Part shown: piece after piece, positions 18,234-26,678 of the stretch | Numbering within the stretch: position 1 is the first letter of the stretch | How the letters are laid out: every line of letters begins with the position of its first letter | From: UBA7672 sp963784415 | Lineage (GTDB): Bacteria > Pseudomonadota > Alphaproteobacteria > Caulobacterales > Hyphomonadaceae | NCBI GenBank assembly: GCA_963784415.1 | Contig: CAWARK010000011.1 | Coordinates: forward strand, 236,113 to 300,112 | Reading direction: 5' to 3' | DNA length: 64,000 bases | Notes under the pieces: generated by a model | Seen by the model: the letters and a program-made list of their open reading frames with translations, nothing else | Databases searched by the model: none | What the model was told of the DNA's origin: nothing | Made by a program: the position numbers and the translations under genes

Positions 18234-18883
18234 GCCCTCCGGGGACTGATCGACGAAATAGTCAGGACGCGACCTTCCGGGCTTGAGAGGCTCGCGCGGT
18301 CGGACATGTCGAAGGTCCAGGCCTGGCGCGCCTCGGCCAGCTCGGCCTCCGCGTCCTTACCTTTCATCAGGAGGGCCTTACCGGAAGGTTTAAGCCATGC
18401 GTAACCATACCCGAGAAGTTTGGGCAGCGGGGCCAGCGCCCGGGCCGTGAGCAGGTCGAATTTCTCCCGCGGCGCCTCTTCAATCCGGACATTGATGACC
18501 TTGGCAGGCAGGCCCACTTCCGCGATAGCCGCCTGCAGGAATTGCGATTTCCTGACACTCTTCTCCACCAGCGTCACGCTGGCGCCGGGTCGTTCCGCTA
18601 CCGCACAGGCAATCAGCAGACCCGGGAACCCGGCCCCGGAACCCAGATCAACTATTTTTACAGCCTCGCCCGGAATCTGCTCAATCAGCTGCAGGCTGTC
18701 GAGCACATGCCGCCGCCACAGGTGCCGCCCCTCGCCCGGCCCGATCAGATTGATTCGCTCGCGCCACTCATCGAGCACCTCGAGATAGACGTGGATCCGC
18801 TCCAGCGTTTCACGTGAAACCCCGGTCAACCGAACCGCATCCTCCGGCCCAAAACCATCTTCATCGTGGGTCGGCCAGGTCAT
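18230..18883 (-). CDS. rsmG: 16S rRNA m7G527 methyltransferase RsmG (GidB)
   Basis: SAM-dependent methyltransferase acting on 16S rRNA G527. It has 217 residues, with the SAM-binding VDLGSGAGFPGLLIA starting at 78, EKSVRKSQFL, and INVRIEEAP. Residues 22-26, VSRET, are encoded by the parS palindrome at 18807-18820, so the N-terminus carries a segregation site. It lies upstream of and overlaps parA; a palindromic repeat separates it from mnmG. Confidence 0.96.
   Translation of the reverse strand: MTWPTHDEDGFGPEDAVRLTGVSRETLERIHVYLEVLDEWRERINLIGPGEGRHLWRRHVLDSLQLIEQIPGEAVKIVDLGSGAGFPGLLIACAVAERPGASVTLVEKSVRKSQFLQAAIAEVGLPAKVINVRIEEAPREKFDLLTARALAPLPKLLGYGYAWLKPSGKALLMKGKDAEAELAEARQAWTFDMSDRASLSSPEGRVLTISSISPRRA
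18806..18821. promoter_or_regulatory. parS site 1 (inside rsmG)
   Basis: The 14-bp palindrome GTTTCACGTGAAAC at 18807-18820 is the core of the canonical ParB-binding site. The flanks are C/C, so the outer pair of the 16-mer is not matched. It is read in frame as VSRET. Confidence 0.9.
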
Positions 18884-18903
18884 GTCAGTTCAGTCTCACA
18901 GCT

Positions 18904-19007
18904 TGTCATCCCGGAAGCGCGTAGCGCTATCCGGGACCCATTGATCGTCTTGTTCAGTCGTTGAGGGATGGGTCCCGGCTCTCCGCTGCGCTCCGGCCGG
19001 GATGACA
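18904..19007. repeat. Palindromic dispersed repeat, family A
   Basis: The arm starting TGTCATCCCGG at 18904 and ending CCGGGACCCA is mirrored by TGGGTCCCGG (18969-18978) ... CCGGGATGACA (18997-19007). It fills the gap between rsmG and mnmG. The outer ends match the element at 58012-58128. Confidence 0.8.
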
Positions 19008-19022
19008 GACGGAGCATGGAGC

Positions 19023-20912
19023 TCACCCCTGCGCCGCCCGATCAGCCTTCTTCGCCGCCCGCTTCAGATTCGCCAGCACCGCCGTGATCGCCCCCGGCGT
19101 CATGCCCTCGATCCGCGCCGCCTGGCCCAGCGTCGCCGGCCGCACGCTCGACAGCTTGTCTTTCGCTTCGTTCGAAAGCCCGCCCATCGCGTGATAGTCG
19201 AGATCCACCGGCAGGCGCATATCCTCATCCTTCCGGAAGGCGAGAATGTCCGCCTCCTGCCGGTCGAGATATCCTGCGTACTGCGCCTCGATCTCCATCT
19301 GCTCGGCGACCTGAGGCGTGACCTCCGCCAGCTCCGGCCACACGCTGCGCAGCTTCGCAAAGTCGACGCCCGCATAGGCCAGCACTTCGAGCCCGTGCCG
19401 CCGCTTGCCGTCCATGTTGATCATGATGCCCTGCGCCCGCGCCTCGTTCGGCGTCAGCGTCAGTGCACGGAGCTTCTCGCGCGCGCCGTCGATCGATGAA
19501 CGTTTCACGTGAAACATTTCACGCCTGTGGCTCCCCACGACGCCGGCCGCCACACCCTCTTCCGTCAGCCGCTGATCCGCATTGTCCGCGCGCAGCGTCA
19601 GCCGGTATTCGGCGCGCGAGGTGAACATGCGATAGGGCTCGGAAACACCGCGCGTCACGAGGTCGTCGATCATCACGCCGATATACGCGCGGCTCCGGTC
19701 GAGGATGAAAGGATCGCTCCCCGCCGCAAAGCGCGCCGCGTTGAGACCGGCCACAAGGCCTTGTCCCGCAGCCTCTTCATAGCCTGTCGTGCCATTGATC
19801 TGCCCCGCCAGGTAAAGACCGGGCAGGCGTTTCACACTCAGCGTCGGATCAAGTTCGCGCGGGTCGACATAGTCGTATTCGATCGCGTAGCCGAAGCGCT
19901 TGATCTCGACTTTCTCAAGCCCGTGGATTTTTCGGATGAAAGCTTCCTGCACATCCTCCGGCAGCGACGTCGAAATACCGTTCGGATAAATCGTGTCGTC
20001 ATCCAAGCCCTCGGGCTCGAGGAAGATCTGGTGTTTGTCGCGATCGGCAAACCGCTTCACCTTGTCCTCGATCGATGGGCAGTAACGCGGCCCGCGCCCC
20101 GCAATGGCGCCCGAATAGACCGCCGACTTGTGGATGTTGTCGCCGATCACCGCGTGCACTTCGGCCGACGTCCAGGTGATGCCGCACGCAATCTGCGGCA
20201 CGGTGATGCGATCATTCAAAAACGAGAACGGGATCGGCTCCGCGTCCGCTTCCTGCATTTCGAGATCCGACCAGTCGATGGTCGAACCTTTCAGCCGCGC
20301 CGGCGTGCCAGTCTTCAACCGGCCCATCTTTAGCCCCAGCCCATAGAGCCGATCCGACAAGCCAATCGCCGGCGCCTCGTCCACGCGCCCAGCCGGAATC
20401 CGCTTCTCGCCGATATGGATCAGGCCTTTGAGAAACGTCCCCGTCGTCACCACGACAGCGCCCGCGCCCCACGCCCGTCCCGACTGACCGATGACGCCCG
20501 CGACGCGGCCGCCTTCGACAATGAGGTCTTCAACCCCATCCTCGATCAGCGTGAGATTCTCATACTCACCCAGGATCGACTGCACCGCCTCGCGATAGAG
20601 TTTGCGATCCGCCTGCGTCCGCGGCCCGCGCACCGCCGGTCCCTTGGACCGGTTGAGCATCCGGAACTGGATGCCGCCGCGATCCGCCGCCCGGCCCATC
20701 ACGCCGTCGAGCGCATCGACTTCCCGGACCAGATGGCCCTTGCCCAATCCGCCAATGGCCGGGTTGCACGACATCTCGCCAATGGTCGAAAGCTTGTGGG
20801 TGACCAGCGCCGTCTTCGCGCCAAACCGCGCCGCCGCCGCGGCGGCCTCGGCCCCCGCATGTCCACCGCCAATGACGATGACGTCGAACGTATCCCGGAT
20901 GTCGTGGTTCAT
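19023..20912 (-). CDS. mnmG: tRNA uridine-34 modification enzyme MnmG (GidA)
   Basis: FAD-dependent subunit that with MnmE makes the cmnm5 modification at the tRNA wobble uridine. The 629-residue product has the FAD-binding GGGHAGAEAA at 15-24, the catalytic-Cys region SCNPAIGGLGKGHLVRE, GLYLAGQINGTTGYEEAAGQG and FTSRAEYRLTLRADNADQRL. Residues 467-470 (FHVK) are encoded by parS site 2, in a variable region between the main domain and the C-terminal helices. The C-terminus is Lys/Ala rich. Confidence 0.97.
   Translation of the reverse strand: MNHDIRDTFDVIVIGGGHAGAEAAAAAARFGAKTALVTHKLSTIGEMSCNPAIGGLGKGHLVREVDALDGVMGRAADRGGIQFRMLNRSKGPAVRGPRTQADRKLYREAVQSILGEYENLTLIEDGVEDLIVEGGRVAGVIGQSGRAWGAGAVVVTTGTFLKGLIHIGEKRIPAGRVDEAPAIGLSDRLYGLGLKMGRLKTGTPARLKGSTIDWSDLEMQEADAEPIPFSFLNDRITVPQIACGITWTSAEVHAVIGDNIHKSAVYSGAIAGRGPRYCPSIEDKVKRFADRDKHQIFLEPEGLDDDTIYPNGISTSLPEDVQEAFIRKIHGLEKVEIKRFGYAIEYDYVDPRELDPTLSVKRLPGLYLAGQINGTTGYEEAAGQGLVAGLNAARFAAGSDPFILDRSRAYIGVMIDDLVTRGVSEPYRMFTSRAEYRLTLRADNADQRLTEEGVAAGVVGSHRREMFHVKRSSIDGAREKLRALTLTPNEARAQGIMINMDGKRRHGLEVLAYAGVDFAKLRSVWPELAEVTPQVAEQMEIEAQYAGYLDRQEADILAFRKDEDMRLPVDLDYHAMGGLSNEAKDKLSSVRPATLGQAARIEGMTPGAITAVLANLKRAAKKADRAAQG
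19501..19516. promoter_or_regulatory. parS site 2 (inside mnmG)
   Basis: The GTTTCACGTGAAAC core at 19502-19515 has flanks C and A. In the mnmG frame it is read as F-H-V-K, a different frame from the VSRET reading used in rsmG and mnmE. Confidence 0.92.
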
Positions 20913-20980
20913 GACGGCGGCTGCCTGTGAGTAGATGCGGTCATGTAATGGACCCGGCCCCGCCCGTCGAGGCGCCAGAG

Positions 20981-20996
20981 TGTTTCACGTGAAACA
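20981..20996. promoter_or_regulatory. parS site 3 (mnmG upstream region)
   Basis: Complete 16-bp palindrome TGTTTCACGTGAAACA, 69 bases upstream of the mnmG start codon. It matches the bacterial parS consensus at every position. Confidence 0.95.
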
Positions 20997-21018
20997 TCCT
21001 AAGGACCGCCGGGCGGCT

Positions 21019-21058
21019 CACCCTGAGGAGCCGCCGCAGGCGGCGTCTCGAAGGACCG
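21019..21058 (+). repeat. Dispersed repeat, family B (copy 1)
   Basis: CCTGAGGAGCCGCC-GCA-GGCGGCGTCTCGAAGGACCG pattern: a short palindrome between CCTGAGGAG and a TCTCGAAGGAC tail. Other copies are at 21611-21651 and, inverted, at 23273-23313. Confidence 0.75.
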
Positions 21059-21610
21059 GCAGTCGGGGCAAAGCCACGATCAGAGCAACATCTCGAACAA
21101 AATATGATACCTATCGGTATCTAGCGTGTTTTTCGGACTAAGCCTTTGTAATCAGGCGAAATCGAAAAAATTATCCTACACCCCCACACCTGAACTGATA
21201 ATCCATCCATCCATCCCGCAGGAGGGCAGCTGATCACTGTTCAACGGCGCGGGGTCGGACGCAGATGAGCGTGAAAGCCTGTGTGAGCCGAAGAGGAGCC
21301 AGGGACCAAACTACGGAGCCCTGGAAAACACGGGAGTGATCGAGGGATTGCGGCTGAACATCCGCAACCTGCACGCCGGCGACGAGAATAGGGTCAGGCG
21401 GTTGAAACACCCCGCTGTTCCCCCGTGGCCGGATAACATCTGTCGGGGACGCGGGATCCGCGAACCTTCTTCTTCTACCGGTAGGTCGCTTCGGCGATTG
21501 CCAAACCACGCGGGGCATCCCGCGTCCCCGGGCCCTCCATCTATTCGGAGACCCAGAACCACAGCATCCCGGATGGCCAAGCCAGTCCGAATGCAGAATT
21601 GCGGTCGTCC

Positions 21611-21651
21611 CCTCATCCTGAGGAGGCCCGAAGGGCCGTCTCGAAGGACGA
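21611..21651 (+). repeat. Dispersed repeat, family B (copy 2)
   Basis: CCTCATCCTGAGGAG followed by GGCCCGAAGGGCC and TCTCGAAGGACGA. Same arrangement as copy 1, lying between the long inverted repeat and parS site 4. Confidence 0.78.
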
Positions 21652-21683
21652 AGTCGGGCTCACCGCCCTAAACCCGCCCCATA

Positions 21684-21699
21684 TGTTTCACGTGAAACG
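21684..21699. promoter_or_regulatory. parS site 4 (just downstream of mnmE)
   Basis: The GTTTCACGTGAAAC core at 21685-21698 is preceded by T and followed by G. It lies 8 bases beyond the end of mnmE. Confidence 0.92.
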
Positions 21700-21707
21700 T
21701 CCGCCGT

Positions 21708-23093
21708 TCACTTCCCCACGCAGAACTGGCTAAAGATCCGGTCCAGCAGATCCTCGGCATCGATCGACCCCGTAATCCGCCCCAAAGCGCGCGCCGCGAG
21801 CCGCAAATCCTCGGACACCAGCTCGGCCCCGATCCCGATCCTGGCCGCCTCCAGCCCGCGCTCGACCGCCGCCAGCGCCTCCTCGACCAGCTCCCGATGC
21901 CGCGCCCGTGTCACCAGCGGCGCTTCGTCCGCCTCCAGCCGCACCCGCACCACCTGAGCCAACCGCCGTTCCAGCGCGTCGAACCCCGCCCCGGACTTGG
22001 CGGACACGACGAACACGTCCTCCCCGCCGGCCTCAGGCGGCGCCGCGCCGATCAGGTCCGCCTTGTTGAGAACCCGGAGATCGCCCGGCCGGACCTGCGC
22101 CGCGCTGGCGGACGTTTCACGTGAAACACCTCCGGCCGCATCCGAAACCCAGATCCGCAGATCCGCCTCCTCCGCCCGCGCCAGCGCCCGCCGCACCCCC
22201 TCCGCCTCGATGGCATCCTGGGCCTCCCGAAGCCCCGCCGTGTCCGCCACCCAGACCGGATAGCCGGAGAGCACGAGCCGCACCTCGACCACGTCCCGCG
22301 TCGTCCCGGCGATGGGGGACACAATGGCCGCCTCCCGCTTCGCGAGGCGATTCATCAAGCTCGATTTACCAGCATTGGGGGGCCCCAGAATCGCAATCCG
22401 GAACCCCTCCCGCACCGACGCCAGCCGCCCCGCATCGCCCAGCGCCGCCTCCAGATCGGCCGCCAGAGCCTCGATCGGCTCGAGCGCCGACAGGTCGATT
22501 TCACCCGGAATGTCTGCCTCGTCGGGGAAGTCGATCGACGCCTCCAGCGCCGCCATGGCCGAGACCAGAAGCCCCCGCCACCCCTCGAAAACCCGCGCCG
22601 CCTCGCCCTGGTAGAGTCGCCCTGCCTGTCGCCGCTGACCCTCGGTTTCGGCGTCGATCAGGTCGCCGACCGCCTCAGCCTGCGTCAGGTCCATCCGCCC
22701 CGCGTCGAACGCCCGGCGTGTGAACTCGCCCGGCTCCGCAATCCGGCACAGCCGCGTCCGCAGCACCGCATCGATCACCGCTGCGATCACCGCAGGTCCG
22801 CCATGGACGTGCAGCTCGACCACGTCCTCACCGGTGTAGGAGTTCGGCCCCGGCATCCACAGCACCAGCGCCTCGTCGAGAAATCCGCCCTGATCATCGT
22901 GAAGCATGCGTGTCGCCGCCCTGCGCGGCTCGGGCAGCGATGTTTCACGTGAAACAATGCCCTCAACCCGCATCAGCGCCCGAAGCATACCGGCACTACC
23001 GGGCCCGGAGGCGCGTATGACCGCCACGCCCGCGCGTCCGGCGCCGGATGCGAGCGCAATGATGGTGTCGGAAGCACCGCGCGACACGGCCAT
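21708..23093 (-). CDS. mnmE: tRNA modification GTPase MnmE (TrmE)
   Basis: K+-activated GTPase partner of MnmG in wobble-uridine modification. It has 461 residues: an N-terminal THF-binding domain (DTIIALASGAGRAGVAVIRASG), a helical domain, a G domain with GPPNAGKSSL near 236-245, IAGTTRD and NKAD, and the C-terminal hallmark DRIFSQFCVGK. Two parS palindromes are read as VSRET at residues 47-51 and 323-327. Start 23093 (MAVSRGAS) has GGAG close upstream. Confidence 0.97.
   Translation of the reverse strand: MAVSRGASDTIIALASGAGRAGVAVIRASGPGSAGMLRALMRVEGIVSRETSLPEPRRAATRMLHDDQGGFLDEALVLWMPGPNSYTGEDVVELHVHGGPAVIAAVIDAVLRTRLCRIAEPGEFTRRAFDAGRMDLTQAEAVGDLIDAETEGQRRQAGRLYQGEAARVFEGWRGLLVSAMAALEASIDFPDEADIPGEIDLSALEPIEALAADLEAALGDAGRLASVREGFRIAILGPPNAGKSSLMNRLAKREAAIVSPIAGTTRDVVEVRLVLSGYPVWVADTAGLREAQDAIEAEGVRRALARAEEADLRIWVSDAAGGVSRETSASAAQVRPGDLRVLNKADLIGAAPPEAGGEDVFVVSAKSGAGFDALERRLAQVVRVRLEADEAPLVTRARHRELVEEALAAVERGLEAARIGIGAELVSEDLRLAARALGRITGSIDAEDLLDRIFSQFCVGK
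22113..22128. promoter_or_regulatory. parS site 5 (inside mnmE)
   Basis: The GTTTCACGTGAAAC core at 22114-22127, flanks C and A, is translated as VSRET at mnmE residues 323-327, between the G4 NKAD motif region and the preceding helices. Confidence 0.92.
22941..22956. promoter_or_regulatory. parS site 6 (inside mnmE)
   Basis: Complete 16-bp palindrome TGTTTCACGTGAAACA, translated as IVSRET at mnmE residues 46-51. Confidence 0.95.
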
Positions 23094-23272
23094 GTATCTC
23101 CGGTCATACCTGGCCAAAGCGATATGTTCCGGCCCTACCGAGCCCTACAACTCACGACGCCAACAATCCAGAACCGGGAGTGCCGCGCATGGGCCGCAGT
23201 GTGACCCTCAACGGACACGCTGGACTGGTTCAGGAAGCACCTGGGCGAGTGGTAGGGCGGTAAGCCCGCGCC

Positions 23273-23313
23273 CGTCCTTCGACGGACGGCCCCGCGGGCC
23301 TGCTCAGGATGAG
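23273..23313 (-). repeat. Dispersed repeat, family B (copy 3, inverted)
   Basis: CGTCCTTCGACGGACGGCC ... CTGCTCAGGATGAG is the reverse-complement arrangement of the copy at 21611-21651, with several mismatches. Confidence 0.7.
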
Positions 23314-23417
23314 CGCTCAGAGGTAGCTGCTAGAGTAGCGCTCATGGTGAGCAGGCGGCATAGCCGCCGCCCGTCGAACCACGAGCGCGGGCCTACCGGC
23401 CCTACCGCACGCCCGGC

Positions 23418-23433
23418 CGTTTCACGTGAAACA
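23418..23433. promoter_or_regulatory. parS site 7 (intergenic)
   Basis: The GTTTCACGTGAAAC core at 23419-23432, flanks C and A, lies 17 bases beyond the stop of the 2OG-Fe(II) oxygenase gene. It is the parS copy closest to the likely origin, about 5.3 kb away. Confidence 0.92.
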
Positions 23434-23450
23434 ATCAGGCACGGGGCCGG

Positions 23451-24056
23451 TCAAAGCCGGTAGTTGAAGCTGATGCTCACCCGCGACGTCGCCGCCCGGT
23501 TGACCGTCACCTCATGGCGCAGCCAGCTCTCCCACAGGAGCACCTCGCCCACCTTGGGAGCGACGTAGACAAACCGCCGGTGATCCTCATCGGCGTCCGC
23601 GTGAGGCGTAGGCGCGGCCATCATCATTGCCAGGCGCGGGTCTTCGAACTTCAGTGACGACGCGCCGTCGGGGACTTTGACGTAGTAGGTCCCCGAGAGA
23701 ACGCAGTGCGGATGGATGTGCCCGGTATGGCTGCCGCCCGGCTCCAGAACATTGACCCAGATATTGTCGAGCTTCAGCCGCTTGCCCCGCAGGTCCATCT
23801 GCAGGTGCGCCGCAAAGCCTTCGACGTGCGGTTTCAGTGTACGGACGAGTTGGTCAAAGCAGGTCGCGCGTTGCGGCAGGTCATCCAGCGAGGCGTAGGA
23901 CGTATAGCCCTGATAGCCATACTCCTTGCACCAGGCGCGGCCGGCCCGGTCCTCCCGCGCCAGCATCTTGGCGCCGTCCAGAAGGTCGGCATTGAACTCG
24001 GCATTGCCGACGCTCTCGCGGTAGATCTCAGTGATGAAGTGACGGCTGACGGACAT
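23451..24056 (-). CDS. Putative 2OG-Fe(II) oxygenase (TIGR02466-like)
   Basis: A 201-residue double-stranded beta-helix protein. HIHPHCVLSGTYYVKVP carries the first iron-ligand histidines, followed by SSLKFEDPR. The second ligand region is LWESWLRHEVTVN, and the Arg in SRVSISFNY would bind 2-oxoglutarate. The layout matches the family of putative prolyl-hydroxylase-like oxygenases found in bacteria and phages. The substrate is unknown. It shares its intergenic region with parS site 7, and downstream is mnmE on the same strand. Confidence 0.78.
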   Translation of the reverse strand: MSVSRHFITEIYRESVGNAEFNADLLDGAKMLAREDRAGRAWCKEYGYQGYTSYASLDDLPQRATCFDQLVRTLKPHVEGFAAHLQMDLRGKRLKLDNIWVNVLEPGGSHTGHIHPHCVLSGTYYVKVPDGASSLKFEDPRLAMMMAAPTPHADADEDHRRFVYVAPKVGEVLLWESWLRHEVTVNRAATSRVSISFNYRL

Positions 24057-24087
24057 AGGCGCTCGCTAGCACAGGAGAGCAGGGACG

Positions 24088-24333
24088 TCAGTCCCGCAGC
24101 GAGGCGGCATTGGCGCTGGTGAGTTCGAGCCCATATACATCGCGCAGCTGGGCGATGACCTTGAGCGTGTCCTTCGAGAACGGCGCCTTGTTGTCGAGCC
24201 CGTGCAGCAGCATCGCCTCCAGCAGGTCTCCCAGGCTCATGTCCCTGTAGTCCGCCAGCGCGCGAAGAACCTTCAGCAGCGGCGTCGCCATTCTTACGCC
24301 CGTCTGGGTTTTTTCGACGTCGGCGACATTCAT
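24088..24333 (-). CDS. Small ribbon-helix-helix-like protein
   Basis: An 81-residue protein. Residues 9-42 have the form strand (KTQTGVRMA), helix (TPLLKVLRALADYRDM), turn and helix (SLGDLLEAMLLHGL), which resembles a ribbon-helix-helix DNA-binding fold. The C-terminal half (FSKDTLKVIAQLRDVYGLEL) is helical. A perfect 12-bp palindrome, TTACCTAGGTAA, lies 7-18 bases upstream of the start codon, suggesting autoregulation. The fold and regulation are inferred. It is followed on the same strand by the oxygenase gene after a gap of about 30 bases. Confidence 0.6.
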   Translation of the reverse strand: MNVADVEKTQTGVRMATPLLKVLRALADYRDMSLGDLLEAMLLHGLDNKAPFSKDTLKVIAQLRDVYGLELTSANAASLRD

Positions 24334-24339
24334 CTTTTG

Positions 24340-24351
24340 TTACCTAGGTAA
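24340..24351. promoter_or_regulatory. Palindrome at the start of the RHH-like gene
   Basis: TTACCTAGGTAA is a perfect 12-bp dyad. A related GGTAATACC follows some 15 bases further upstream. Its position over the leader or promoter of the gene at 24333 fits an operator. Confidence 0.5.
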
Positions 24352-24481
24352 GTTGGTAGTTCGGTAATACCTGCCGGACATACTGTCAAACATGGGGACT
24401 GCGACGAGGTGGACATCAAGGTGAGATCCCGGCGTGGCAAACGGGCGTTAAGCGTAACCAGCAAGCGGAGTGGCGAACAGA

Positions 24482-24673
24482 ATGTACGCAGACCAGGTGC
24501 AGGCGAGTGAGAACAGCGGACAGAGACGGCGCGTGTTGTCGATCGAGGAGTTGAGAAAACGGCTGGGCGTGGCGGCGCCTGTCGAAGCAGCGGCGAGGCC
24601 CGCGAAAACGGAGACGGAGGTTCGAACCCCTCCGCGGATTGTGCGGCGCAAGGAGTTGATCGCGGCTTACTAG
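24482..24673 (+). CDS. Possible small protein, unknown function
   Basis: A 63-residue frame: MYADQVQASENSGQRR, then VLSIEELRKRLGVAAP, an Ala/Pro stretch and PPRIVRRKELIAAY. Composition is protein-like, with mixed charges and an amphipathic helix, and a strong terminator follows 40 bases later. Ribosome-site support is weak (GGAG 11 bases away), and a GTG at 24470 could also be the start. No family is recognised. It may be non-coding; the gap from 24334 to 24772 otherwise holds only the palindrome and the terminator. Confidence 0.35.
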   Translation: MYADQVQASENSGQRRRVLSIEELRKRLGVAAPVEAAARPAKTETEVRTPPRIVRRKELIAAY

Positions 24674-24712
24674 GAAAGCAGCGGCTACAAATTCCGGACT
24701 GATCAAAAAGAA

Positions 24713-24745
24713 GAACCCCGCCCTCCGGACAGGAAGGCGGGGTTT
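24713..24745. terminator. Strong intrinsic terminator after rho
   Basis: The stem AACCCCGCC (24714-24722) / GGCGGGGTT (24736-24744) has a tail rich in T on both sides (TTCTTCTTTTT on the minus strand, TTCTGTTTTC on the plus strand). It ends the rho transcript and possibly the small plus-strand frame. Confidence 0.88.
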
Positions 24746-24772
24746 CTGTTTTCAGCGCTTGGCAGCGAAGAC

Positions 24773-26074
<1,302 letters not shown>

Positions 26075-26237
26075 TGAATAAATACATTTCGATTGTGGTT
26101 TGCCCTGGAGATGGCGCGAGGCGCGGGTCTGGCGGGCAAATTTTGAGAAGGGAAGGACATCGACCGGACGGCCGACGTTCGCGGTTAGACCGCCAAAACC
26201 CCTGACGGTCAAGTGATATGGGGTGACGGGCGCAGTC

Positions 26238-26666
26238 CTAGAAGGGCTGAACGACCACCAGGATGACCGCGAAAATCGCGATAACCATGGGAATTTCGTT
26301 CATCATCCGCAGTTTGCGCGGCTCGATCGGGCGCTGTCCGGCGCTGATCTTCTTGCCGAGGCCGATGATGTAGCCGTGGAAGCCAGACAGGCCCACAACG
26401 AGCAAGATTTTACCCCAGAACCAGATCTGCGTGATGTAAAATTGCCAGTTATTGCCAATCATCGCGAGGCCCATCAGCCAGGCGAGGATCAGCGTCGGGT
26501 TGAGGATGATCTTGCGGGTGGAGTTGGCCGCCTTGTCCATGGCGGCCTCCCAGCGCTCGTCCCCCTGCGCCTCCAGCCGGTAGACCAGCAGGCGCGGATA
26601 GATCAGCAGGCCCGCCATCAGGGCGATGACGCTGATGATGTGGATCGCGCGAAACCATTCGAACAT
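26238..26666 (-). CDS. hemJ: Protoporphyrinogen oxidase HemJ
   Basis: A 142-residue membrane protein of the UPF0093/HemJ family, which oxidises protoporphyrinogen IX to protoporphyrin IX. It has four hydrophobic segments. Hallmarks are FRAIHIISVIALMAGLLIYPRLLVYR with the conserved His near residue 9, WFWGKILLVVGLSGFHGYI, the Lys-rich loop and LRMMNEIPMVIAI. It follows hemH by 12 bases on the same strand, so hemE-hemH-hemJ cover the last steps of haem synthesis. Confidence 0.92.
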   Translation of the reverse strand: MFEWFRAIHIISVIALMAGLLIYPRLLVYRLEAQGDERWEAAMDKAANSTRKIILNPTLILAWLMGLAMIGNNWQFYITQIWFWGKILLVVGLSGFHGYIIGLGKKISAGQRPIEPRKLRMMNEIPMVIAIFAVILVVVQPF

Positions 26667-26678
26667 GCGGACGCCCCT

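Larger units (their letters stand above)
20913..21707. other. Long intergenic region between mnmG and mnmE
   Basis: 795 bases with no convincing gene. Contents in order: parS site 3; a family B repeat (21019-21058); an AT-rich part with a dyad GATACC-TATC-GGTATC (21106-21121); hairpins CCAGGG/CCCTGG (21299-21304, 21319-21324) and TTGCGG/CCGCAA (21348-21353, 21362-21367); a 13-base perfect inverted repeat GGGGACGCGGGAT (21445-21457, 21517-21529); a second family B repeat (21611-21651); and parS site 4. Open frames here have poor composition and no ribosome sites. Confidence 0.7.
23094..23450. other. Intergenic region between mnmE and the 2OG oxygenase gene
   Basis: 357 bases holding an inverted family B repeat (23273-23313) and parS site 7. 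No open frame with a ribosome site was found. The mnmE promoter should lie here. Confidence 0.65.

Noticed and set aside
21336..21671. 111-residue frame in the mnmG-mnmE gap
   Set aside because: It runs through a family B repeat and the long inverted repeat, and has Arg/Pro-rich composition typical of non-coding GC-rich DNA.
24590..24650. tRNA-like GGTTCGAACCCCTCC resembling a T-arm
   Set aside because: No matching acceptor stem, D-arm or anticodon arm could be folded in the surrounding sequence on either strand.
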